This document shows, piece by piece, positions 8,040 through 13,245 of a stretch of 37,026 nucleotides of DNA. The notes beneath the pieces are model-generated. The model worked only from the letters and a program-made list of their open reading frames with translations. It was not told the DNA's origin and searched no databases. A program made the position numbers and the translations under genes. The first letter of the stretch is position 1. Every line of letters begins with the position of its first letter. Source of the DNA: Gaiellales bacterium (GTDB lineage Bacteria > Actinomycetota > Thermoleophilia > Gaiellales > JAICJC01); the NCBI GenBank assembly GCA_036273515.1, contig DASUHM010000068.1, positions 1 through 37,026 of the forward strand, in the 5' to 3' direction.

Positions 8040-8080
8040 GAAGCCCCCCTTCGTGATGTTCCGAGGGGCCGCCGGGCTTC
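8040..8080 (-). promoter_or_regulatory. Leader structure that can hide the STAS ribosome-binding site
   Basis: On the minus strand GAAGCCC (8080-8074) can pair with GGGCTTC (8046-8040), and CCCT (8067-8064) with AGGG (8050-8047). Together they close around a 13-base loop. The AAGGGGGG ribosome-binding site of the gene starting at 8036 lies inside the 3' arm, so the folded form should block translation. This was seen by eye; no folding energy was computed. Confidence 0.5.
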
Positions 8081-8118
8081 GCGCGCGAACGCCGCCGGGA
8101 TCCGCCTCGGAAGCGTGG

Positions 8119-8140
8119 CTGGCTCCGCCGTTGGAGCCAG
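8119..8140 (-). promoter_or_regulatory. Candidate ANTAR-target hairpin with hexaloop AACGGC
   Basis: On the minus strand CTGGCTCC pairs perfectly with GGAGCCAG (eight base pairs) around the six-base loop AACGGC. A at loop position 1 and G at position 4 are the conserved bases of ANTAR-bound hairpins. It lies about 80 bases before the STAS start at 8036, in an operon that also encodes an ANTAR protein. Known targets have two such hairpins; I could not find a convincing second one, so this is only a candidate. Confidence 0.45.
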
Positions 8141-8198
8141 GTGAAGAATATCTGCCACGGCGAACCGACCGCAACCAACTCCAGCTCCGCACGTTCCG

Positions 8199-8489
8199 CT
8201 ATGGCGGCTCGGGTGTGGTCTGCGCGCGGGCGTACCGTCTGGTCGAGGGTGAGGGGTTGGGGTCGGGGCGGTGCGCGCCTGCGGCCGCGGGGGGAATCGA
8301 GGGGGAGGAGGGGCTTCGGACTGCTGGGCGGCTCGATCGGGGTCGTGTGGGCGGCGCCCGCCCCCGGGTGGACGGGCTACCGGACGCGGTCGCCGGCCCT
8401 CTGTCGGCGAGGATCGTGATGACGGCGACGTAGATCGTCACGCCGAGGGTAACGACACCAACCGCGATCCCGACCGTCTCCGCGTCCAC
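8199..8489 (-). CDS. Small membrane protein with proline/serine-rich tail
   Basis: The 96-residue product starts with MDAETVG and one hydrophobic helix of about 20 residues (VGIAVGVVTLGVTIYVAVI), followed by a low-complexity tail rich in Pro, Ser, Arg and Thr. The GTG start is supported by AGGAGG seven bases upstream. No family is recognised. The N-terminal helix and good ribosome-binding site argue that at least the first 30 residues are real; the tail could be read through non-conserved DNA. It lies upstream of the STAS and ANTAR genes on the same strand and could be the membrane component of that group, which is speculation. Confidence 0.45.
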   Translation of the reverse strand: MDAETVGIAVGVVTLGVTIYVAVITILADRGPATASGSPSTRGRAPPTRPRSSRPAVRSPSSPSIPPAAAGAHRPDPNPSPSTRRYARAQTTPEPP

Positions 8490-8610
8490 GATCCCGCCTC
8501 CTGCCCGGAGTCGAAGGGCTGCTTCCTCGCGCCGATACTGATCGGTGGACGCGGGTGGTACGATGGTGGGCGTCAGGTTGAGATGCCAGCCGGTCGGGGG
8601 GTGAGGTCAA

Positions 8611-8657
8611 TCCGTCCGAGGCTTGCAGAAAGCCTGGCAGCCGCAGACAACGACGGA
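8611..8657 (+). promoter_or_regulatory. Nested stem in the leader of the second STAS gene
   Basis: TCCGTC (8611-8616) can pair with GACGGA (8652-8657), enclosing a perfect inner hairpin AGGCTT (8619-8624) / AAGCCT (8630-8635) with the five-base loop GCAGA. With the stem at 8675-8709 it makes a leader of about 100 structured bases before the STAS gene at 8711. A regulatory role is inferred. Confidence 0.35.
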
Positions 8658-8674
8658 CTCCGGGTTTCGGCGCG

Positions 8675-8709
8675 GCCTCTCCCCAACGTCGTGAGTGACG
8701 GGGAGAGGC
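8675..8709 (+). promoter_or_regulatory. 10-bp hairpin that sequesters the ribosome-binding site of the STAS gene
   Basis: GCCTCTCCCC (8675-8684) is perfectly complementary to GGGGAGAGGC (8700-8709). The 3' arm contains the GGGGAGAGG ribosome-binding site of the ATG at 8711. The 15-base loop can form an extra GTC/GAC stem with the hexaloop GTGAGT. As drawn, translation should be off unless something opens the stem. The hexaloop does not have the A1/G4 bases of known ANTAR sites. Confidence 0.6.
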
Positions 8710-8710
8710 A

Positions 8711-9109
8711 ATGGCCGGAGGAGAGTTCCACGCTCAGGATCTGGGTGAGCACCGCTGGGTGCTCTCGGCGCAGGGAGAGGTCGACCTTTCAACCACCCCG
8801 TCGCCGCGCGCCGTGATCGAGGCGGTGATGGACACGGGGACGCGGGTGGTCGTCGACGTGTCGGCGGCCGAGTTCATCGACTCCACGACGGTCAACGCTC
8901 TGGTGTACGGCCATCAGCGAGCGGCGGAGGACGCGTGCCATGCCTTCGTGATCGTGGCCGCGCCGGGATCCGCCGCACGCCGGCTCCTCGACCTGCTGAG
9001 CATCGTCGAGGTGATCCCCCTGTACGACAGCCTGGCGGAGGGCGAGCGGGCCGCGTTTAACGGCACGGCTCAGAGGACGCCGTCGGGGTCGATCGACCCG
9101 CTCCGCTGA
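8711..9109 (+). CDS. STAS domain anti-sigma factor antagonist-like protein
   Basis: This 132-residue protein is essentially one STAS domain: GEVDLSTTPSPRA near residue 22, then VDVSAAEFIDSTTVNALV. The DST segment contains the serine expected to be phosphorylated by an anti-sigma kinase. A short tail (TPSGSIDPLR) follows the domain. The ATG start has a strong GGGGAGAGG site, but this lies in the 3' arm of a perfect 10-bp hairpin. The last 40 bases overlap the convergent GAF-ANTAR gene. No kinase or sigma factor lies in the segment, so it would have to act on a host partner. Confidence 0.85.
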   Translation: MAGGEFHAQDLGEHRWVLSAQGEVDLSTTPSPRAVIEAVMDTGTRVVVDVSAAEFIDSTTVNALVYGHQRAAEDACHAFVIVAAPGSAARRLLDLLSIVEVIPLYDSLAEGERAAFNGTAQRTPSGSIDPLR

Positions 9110-9813
9110 GCCGCCGCGACGAGTCGCGCCGCGACCTCCGCGAGCCGTACATTCTTGTTCTGGGACGCCTTGCGGAGAATGTCGAAGGCGTCGTCGGCGG
9201 TGCAGCGGCGTTCCCGCATCAGCATTCCCTTGGCCTGGTCGATCACCGCGCGGCTTCGGAGCGCGTTTGCCAGCTCGTGCGCGAGTCGTGCCGTGGCGCG
9301 GTGGAGCTCGGCTGTGGAGATCGCCGTACCCAGCTGCGCTGCGAGGAGCTGGCCGGAGCGGATCTGCTCCTCGGCGAAGTGGCGCTGCTCACGCGAGTAG
9401 AAGTTCAACGAGGCGCCCAGTGCCTGGTCGTGGTCGATGCTGACCCCGACCGACAGGCTGCTGTGGATCCCCAGCTGGGTGGCCAGGTCGGCGACGTGCT
9501 GCCAGCGCTCGTCCTCGCTGAAGTCGTCCACGACGATCGGCTCGTCGTTCTGCAACAGCGCCTGGATGCACGGCCCGTCCTTGGCCTCGTACTGGGCCTC
9601 GTCGATATGCACGAGCCGCGAGTCGCTCGTCTTCACCGTCGAGTAGATCTCGCGCTCGCCGATCGTCAGCGTCGCCCCGTCCGCGCCCAGCGCATCGACG
9701 GCGAAGTCGATGATCATCTGGATCAGCCGCTGCAGCCGCGCCTCGGTGCCATCCACCTCATCCGGAGGCCCCACCTTCGGCACACCACCGTCAGGCACGG
9801 TCCACCGTCCCAT
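9070..9813 (-). CDS. GAF-ANTAR sensor/RNA-binding regulator
   Basis: The product has 247 residues. Residues ~25-165 form a GAF domain (VDALGADGATLTI, KDGPCIQALLQ, then PIVVDDFSEDERW and GIHSSLSVGVSI), a small-molecule or redox sensor fold. Residues ~185-240 are an ANTAR domain (AVIDQAKGMLMRERRCTADD, FDILRKASQNKN, RLAEVAARLV), which binds RNA hairpins. The protein is therefore predicted to switch termination or translation of target messages in response to a signal. Ligand and targets are unknown; the hairpins in this same segment are the nearest candidates. The ATG has GGAG nine bases upstream. Its 3' end overlaps the convergent STAS gene by 40 bases. Confidence 0.85.
   Translation of the reverse strand: MGRWTVPDGGVPKVGPPDEVDGTEARLQRLIQMIIDFAVDALGADGATLTIGEREIYSTVKTSDSRLVHIDEAQYEAKDGPCIQALLQNDEPIVVDDFSEDERWQHVADLATQLGIHSSLSVGVSIDHDQALGASLNFYSREQRHFAEEQIRSGQLLAAQLGTAISTAELHRATARLAHELANALRSRAVIDQAKGMLMRERRCTADDAFDILRKASQNKNVRLAEVAARLVAAAQRSGSIDPDGVL
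9086..9099. repeat. 14-bp perfect palindrome in overlapping gene ends
   Basis: GGGTCGATCGACCC is identical on both strands. It sits in the 40-base overlap of the convergent STAS and GAF-ANTAR genes and encodes GSIDP in both proteins. It may be a protein-binding site, a processing signal, or a chance result of both frames using the same codons. Confidence 0.6.
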
Positions 9814-9926
9814 CTACGAGGGCTCCGAAGCCAGGAGTGCGAGTCGAAGCGGTCACAAACGCGATGTCGTGCGAGGTGTGCACAGGGATGGTACCAGCCG
9901 CCCACTGGTCGGTCGCCCGCCCCACC

Positions 9927-9952
9927 CCCAGCCCCGCCGACGGGTGGCTGGG
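9927..9952 (+). promoter_or_regulatory. Hairpin in the region between the GAF-ANTAR and third STAS genes
   Basis: CCCAGCC (9927-9933) pairs with GGCTGGG (9946-9952), with a further CCG/CGG inside. The 257 bases between the two divergent starts hold a second possible stem, CGTGGC (9972-9977) with GCCACG (9994-9999). No clear promoter is visible. A leader or terminator role is possible. Confidence 0.3.
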
Positions 9953-10070
9953 AGACGAGTGCTACCGTGAACGTGGCTTCTGACTTCGTGCAGGCCACGC
10001 TTCCCGCTTGTTCGCAGCCGGTCGCTTCACGCGAGCATACGACGGGGAGCAGATCGGAGTCCCGACCAAG

Positions 10071-10424
10071 ATGCACGGAACCACTCGTGCAGAGCAGCGC
10101 GACGGCGCGTGGCTGATCGAACTGCGCGGCGAGCACGACCTCGCAACCGCACCCACTGTCGCCGAACACCTCGAGCACGCGCGTTCCCTCGCCCTGCCCG
10201 TGGTCATCGATCTCACCGCCGTCGAGTTCATCGACTCCTCGATCGTCGCCGCCGTTGCGCGGACACTGGCCGCTCGCGACGGACAGCCGTCCGTGGCCGT
10301 TGTCGCCCCGACCGGCCAGCCACGCGGCCGGCTACTCCTACTTGGCCTGGACGGACACCTGCCCGTCTACGACAACCGACGCGCCGCCCTCGTCGCACTC
10401 GGCCTGACCAGGCCGATGGTCTGA
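10071..10424 (+). CDS. STAS domain anti-sigma factor antagonist-like protein
   Basis: The 117 residues form one STAS domain, with RGEHDLATAPTVAEHLE, then IDLTAVEFIDSSIVAAV holding the DSS phosphoacceptor segment. It is clearly related to the product of 7671-8036: both share EHDLATAP and a FIDSSI block. This suggests duplication within the segment or repeated recruitment. The ATG at 10071 has a GGAG eleven bases upstream; a TTG at 10008 would add 21 residues. It is the last intact gene before the right border repeat. Confidence 0.8.
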   Translation: MHGTTRAEQRDGAWLIELRGEHDLATAPTVAEHLEHARSLALPVVIDLTAVEFIDSSIVAAVARTLAARDGQPSVAVVAPTGQPRGRLLLLGLDGHLPVYDNRRAALVALGLTRPMV

Positions 10425-10469
10425 CGCGCGCTGGCTTGGCGAGACCTGCAAGCGTCGGGCACCTTCCCA

Positions 10470-10594
10470 GTGGGCGCTCTCGTGGACAGCCGAGTCCACA
10501 CCTCCGGGTACTACGTGCAGGTGCGCTACCCCAACGGGCGGCGCTGGGTCACCGTGGCCGTTTCGGACAGTCGCTCGGTCGCAACGCGAAACGG
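10470..10594 (+). pseudogene. Possible gene remnant at the right island border
   Basis: An open frame from GTG at 10470 gives SGYYVQVRYPNGRRWVTVAV followed by SDSRSVATR, a plausible protein-like stretch, and then runs into the tRNA copy, where the sequence stops looking like protein. It could be a gene cut by the integration or recombination event, or chance coding. I do not recognise a family. Confidence 0.25.
10558..10594. repeat. 8-bp inverted repeat touching the right border repeat
   Basis: CCGTTTCG (10558-10565) and CGAAACGG (10587-10594) are perfect inverted copies 21 bases apart. The right arm ends exactly where the 32-bp tRNA copy begins at 10595. Inverted arms next to a crossover core are what an integrase or excisionase might bind, but a hairpin of other origin is equally possible. 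Confidence 0.45.
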
Positions 10595-10626
10595 TGGGGG
10601 TCACCGGTTCGATCCCGGTACGCTCC
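10595..10626 (+). repeat. attR-like repeat: second copy of the tRNA-Ala 3' end
   Basis: These 32 bases are identical to 7049-7080 and end after the acceptor-stem CTCC. The next base is G instead of the discriminator A. The sequence upstream does not fold into the rest of a tRNA, so this is a border copy and not a second gene. The immunity-like gene starts ten bases further on. Confidence 0.85.
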
Positions 10627-10635
10627 GTGGTTCTG

Positions 10636-11211
10636 ATGCCAGATCCGGTCTTGCGTGGGTCTCCCCAGACGCTGAGTGAAGCCGACCGGCGAGTCGTCGC
10701 AGCATGGGCGGCTGACTGCGCACAGCGGGTGCTGGAGGTGTTCGAGGACCAGGCTCCGGGCGACAGCCGCCCGCGAGAGGCCATCGCTCGGGCCCGCGCC
10801 TTCGCCCGCGGCGAGTCCACCGTCGCGGAAGAGATCCGCCGCCGTTTCACGAACGGCGGCGCGGCTCGGGCGGTGCGCGTGCCGGCCGCGGCGGCCTCCG
10901 CTCGGGCGGCCGGGCAGGCGGCGGCCGTCCCCCACTCGGGCGCGCACGCCCTCGGCGCCGCTGCCTATGCCGCCAACGCGGCGGGCCTGGCCGCCCCGGA
11001 TCGGCCGGCGGCCCTCAAGGAGGAGGTGTGCTGGCAGCTGCGCCATCTGTCTCCCGGCGTCAGGAAGGCTCTGCGAAAGCTGCCGCCCGTGGGCGAGAAT
11101 CTGTCTGGACCGCTCGGGCCGGGGTTGCTCGCCTCGGGCGTGCTGGGATCGATCATCGGCGATCTCCAGGCCGGCCTGGCGCATTCCGACGAGGAGGACG
11201 CATGGCGGTGA
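10636..11211 (+). CDS. Immunity-protein-like alpha-helical protein (Imm-5-like)
   Basis: The product is 191 residues and strongly alanine/arginine-rich. The block REAIARARAFARGE, followed later by ARAAGQAAAVPHSGAHALGA and AAYAANAA, matches the style of proteins annotated as putative immunity proteins (Imm-5-like) in actinobacteria. The true biochemical role of that family is not known to me, and no cognate toxin is seen here. The ATG at 10636 begins ten bases after the island border. An earlier GTG in the same frame lies inside the tRNA copy and is unlikely. The stop overlaps the next start by ten bases, so the VOC gene is coupled to it. Confidence 0.6.
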   Translation: MPDPVLRGSPQTLSEADRRVVAAWAADCAQRVLEVFEDQAPGDSRPREAIARARAFARGESTVAEEIRRRFTNGGAARAVRVPAAAASARAAGQAAAVPHSGAHALGAAAYAANAAGLAAPDRPAALKEEVCWQLRHLSPGVRKALRKLPPVGENLSGPLGPGLLASGVLGSIIGDLQAGLAHSDEEDAWR

Positions 11212-11642
11212 CACGGATGGCCAACATGGGGATCGTGGTCGCCGACCTGCCGGCGACCATCGCCTTCTTTCGCGAGCTCGGTCTCGAGCTCGAAGGCCAG
11301 GGCACAATCGAGGGAGAATGGGCAGGGCGCGTCACGGGGCTCGGCGACCAGCACGTCGAGGTCGCCATGATGCGCACGCCGGACGGCCACGGACGGCTCG
11401 AGCTCTCGCGATTCGTCGACCCGCCGGTGGTCGCCGATCACCGCAACGCACCCGTGAACGCGCTCGGCTATCTGCGCGTCATGTTCGCCGTCGACGATCT
11501 CGACGACACGCTCGACAGGCTCCGCAAGCGTGGTGCGGAGCTCGTGAGCAGCGAGGTCGTCCAGTACGAGGACGTGTACCGGCTCTGCTACATCCGGGGC
11601 CCGGAAGGACTCCTCATCGGCCTCGCCGAGGAGCTTGGCTGA
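11202..11642 (+). CDS. VOC family protein (glyoxalase/bleomycin resistance fold)
   Basis: The 146 residues have the vicinal-oxygen-chelate layout: MGIVVADLPATIAFFRELGL at the N-terminus, HVEVAMMRTPDG in the first half, and LRVMFAVDDLDDTLDRL then YIRGPEGLLIGLAE in the second half. Glu in the final strand and His/Glu in the first half are placed as metal ligands usually are. The substrate cannot be told from sequence. The ATG has GAGGAGG five bases upstream and lies inside the end of the immunity-like gene. The 3' end overlaps the convergent cupin gene by 29 bases. Confidence 0.85.
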   Translation: MAVTRMANMGIVVADLPATIAFFRELGLELEGQGTIEGEWAGRVTGLGDQHVEVAMMRTPDGHGRLELSRFVDPPVVADHRNAPVNALGYLRVMFAVDDLDDTLDRLRKRGAELVSSEVVQYEDVYRLCYIRGPEGLLIGLAEELG

Positions 11643-12114
11643 GCGGATTCGGGACCGGCACGTCCGGGCCTTCCGCACGCCAGTCGGCGTAGGCCTCCAT
11701 CGGATCGTCGGTCTCCTGCGACACCGACGCGTCGTACCTCGCGGCTGTCTCGTTGACGGCGTAGTGGCATGCGTCCTCGCGCCGTGAGCCGATCATGAGC
11801 ACGGCGCAGGGCCCGTCTCCGGCGCCGACGAAGACGTGCTCGGTCCCAGCAGGGCAATGGAGGAAGTCCCACTGGCGCAGCACACGCTCCTCGTCTTCGA
11901 CGATCGCGATGCACTCGCCGTAGAGGACGAGGAAGTCCTCCTGCACCGGCTCGGAGTGGTAGCGGCCGTTCGGCTCTCCCGGCTGCATGACCTGGACGTT
12001 CACGCCGGTGTCGGGCCAGGTCACGCCCTCCGGCTCGAGCTTGACGAAGGTGGCCCCGCGCGCAGCGCCGATCGCGGGCGCGTCGGCGAGATTCACGACG
12101 AACGGCTCGTCCAT
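11614..12114 (-). CDS. Cupin domain protein
   Basis: The 166-residue protein has one beta-barrel cupin domain. The first motif, GRYHSEPVQEDFLVLYGE, keeps one histidine and the glutamates; the second is PAGTEHVFVGAGDGP. Because part of the usual HxH is missing, metal binding may be weaker than in typical dioxygenase cupins. The last ~55 residues (CHYAVNETAARYDAS and after) lie beyond the barrel. The substrate is unknown. A TATCGT box (12121-12126) stands six bases before the ATG, predicting a leaderless message. The gene is divergent from 12162 with only 47 bases between. Confidence 0.8.
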   Translation of the reverse strand: MDEPFVVNLADAPAIGAARGATFVKLEPEGVTWPDTGVNVQVMQPGEPNGRYHSEPVQEDFLVLYGECIAIVEDEERVLRQWDFLHCPAGTEHVFVGAGDGPCAVLMIGSRREDACHYAVNETAARYDASVSQETDDPMEAYADWRAEGPDVPVPNPLSQAPRRGR

Positions 12115-12161
12115 CGCCCCACGATACTGGCGGGCCGGCGCAGCCCCGATAAGCTGCCACC
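12115..12161. promoter_or_regulatory. Back-to-back divergent leaderless promoters
   Basis: In 47 bases there is TATCGT (12121-12126, minus) six bases before the cupin ATG, and TAAGCT (12150-12155, plus) six bases before the ATG at 12162. The -35 region of each promoter must overlap the other, so the two genes cannot easily be fired at once. One regulator could control both. Confidence 0.5.
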
Positions 12162-12623
12162 ATGTCTTACGTCGTGGATTTCAACGAGGTCTCGACCGTC
12201 GGCCTGGAGTCGTCTCCCGTCGCGGATGCGCTCGCCGGCCTGCGCGCGAACGAGGCCCGCTACTTCAAGAACAAATACGACCACGTCTTCACGGTCGAGC
12301 CGGCCGACGAGGCGAAGGGAACGGTCGACTGGGTGCACCGGATCCTCGAGGAGGAGCGCGACATCGTCATCGCGGCGCGCCCGCTCGAGGCGACCGCGTT
12401 CCAGGTCGAGAACATCCGCATGGCCTACGTCTTCTACGAGAGCGGCCTGTCGATCAACGTCATGTACACGGTCGACGACGGCGGCAAGCGCGCCGTCGGG
12501 TTCAAGCTGTCCGACGGGATGGACGTCCCCGAGGAGCTCTCAGGGTTCAAGTTCGCGCGCCAGAAGTCGCGGCTGGCGGGAACCATTCGCGGTTCCTACT
12601 TCGTGATCAAGTCCGAGTACTGA
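12162..12623 (+). CDS. Protein of unknown function, 153 residues
   Basis: I do not recognise a family. The sequence is acidic and contains aromatic-rich strands (RYFKNKYDHVFTVE, MAYVFYESGLSINVMYTVDD), ending with AGTIRGSYFVIKSEY. There is no signal peptide, membrane segment or cysteine cluster, so it is probably cytoplasmic and mixed alpha/beta. The start is well supported: TAAGCT lies six bases before the ATG and no upstream in-frame start fits. It shares a 47-base divergent promoter region with the cupin gene, which suggests linked regulation. Confidence 0.75.
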   Translation: MSYVVDFNEVSTVGLESSPVADALAGLRANEARYFKNKYDHVFTVEPADEAKGTVDWVHRILEEERDIVIAARPLEATAFQVENIRMAYVFYESGLSINVMYTVDDGGKRAVGFKLSDGMDVPEELSGFKFARQKSRLAGTIRGSYFVIKSEY

Positions 12624-12687
12624 GCCGGCCGCAGCGCCTTCGAGATGCACACGGGGGCGCAGCGGGGCTGCCCGGAGGGCTCTGGAC

Positions 12688-13245
12688 ATGACGAGATCCC
12701 GCACCGGTCGCGGGAGGCAGCCCGCCCGGGAGATGACGCAAGCCGATGTCGCCGGACTCCTCCACCAGTTCGAGTCGGCAGGCGTCGGCGTATGGATCGA
12801 CGGCGGCTGGGGCGTCGATGCGCTCATCGGCGATCAGCTGAGGGCGCACGACGACCTCGACATCGTCGTCGGCATCGAGGACGTCCCCACCGTCCAGGAG
12901 ATCCTCCGGCGCGCTGGCTACACCCTTCGCGATCGCGAAGCGCCACTCAGCTTCATGATGGCCGACGCCCACGGACGCCAGGTGGACGTCCACCCGGTGA
13001 CGTTCGATGAGCAGGGCAACGGGCTGTACCAGATGGACGACGGCGACACGTGGACGTACCCGGCCACCGGCCTCCTCGGCACCGGATCGATCGGCGGCAC
13101 GCAGGTGCGCTGCCTGACGCCCGAGCTGCAGATGCGTGTCCATGCTGGCTATGAGCTGGAGGCGAAGGATCACGAGGAGATCCGGATCCTTCACGAGCGG
13201 TTCGGCGTCGCGACGCCGCCGGGCTACGAGCCGCCGGAAGCGTAG
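12688..13245 (+). CDS. LinA/ANT(2'')-like nucleotidyltransferase
   Basis: The product has 185 residues. WIDGGWGVDALIGDQLRAHD followed by DLDIVV matches the active site of the small lincosamide nucleotidyltransferases and aminoglycoside 2''-adenylyltransferases: a GGWGVDAL block, then Arg/His and the metal-binding aspartates DLD. VDVHPVTFDEQGNG and CLTPELQMRVHAGY follow, as in that family. Such enzymes transfer AMP from ATP to a drug hydroxyl. In environmental actinobacteria many homologues have unknown substrates, so resistance is not shown. GGAGGG lies eight bases before the ATG. The 3' end overlaps the convergent broken LLM gene by 22 bases. Confidence 0.8.
   Translation: MTRSRTGRGRQPAREMTQADVAGLLHQFESAGVGVWIDGGWGVDALIGDQLRAHDDLDIVVGIEDVPTVQEILRRAGYTLRDREAPLSFMMADAHGRQVDVHPVTFDEQGNGLYQMDDGDTWTYPATGLLGTGSIGGTQVRCLTPELQMRVHAGYELEAKDHEEIRILHERFGVATPPGYEPPEA

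Larger units (their letters stand above)
7081..10626. mobile_element. Small integrated island of STAS/ANTAR signalling genes, no integrase
   Basis: The segment lies between tRNA-Ala and an exact 32-bp copy of the tRNA 3' end. It carries six clear small genes: a stand-alone ANTAR protein, three STAS proteins, a GAF-ANTAR protein and a short membrane protein, plus a possible gene remnant next to the right border. I find no integrase, recombinase, relaxase, transposase or phage gene, so it is either a remnant that lost its integrase, a satellite mobilised in trans, or part of an older, larger element. Borders are seen directly in the sequence; mobility is inferred. Confidence 0.7.

Noticed and set aside
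7128-8144. 338-residue plus-strand frame across the island
   Set aside because: It is antisense to the ANTAR and STAS genes and shows no domain.
8687-8700. Hexaloop GTGAGT as an ANTAR recognition loop
   Set aside because: It lacks A at position 1 and G at position 4, so it is kept only as part of the ribosome-binding-site hairpin.
10554-10626. A second, complete tRNA ending in the 32-bp copy
   Set aside because: The upstream bases do not form an acceptor 5' strand, D arm or anticodon arm; only the 3' part is present.
7081-10626. Integrase, transposase or phage genes in the island
   Set aside because: None of the frames on either strand shows recombinase motifs; the candidates read as shadows of STAS/ANTAR genes.
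10636-11211. Toxin-immunity locus at the island border
   Set aside because: The protein resembles immunity-annotated families, but no toxin gene is adjacent and it lies outside the border repeat.
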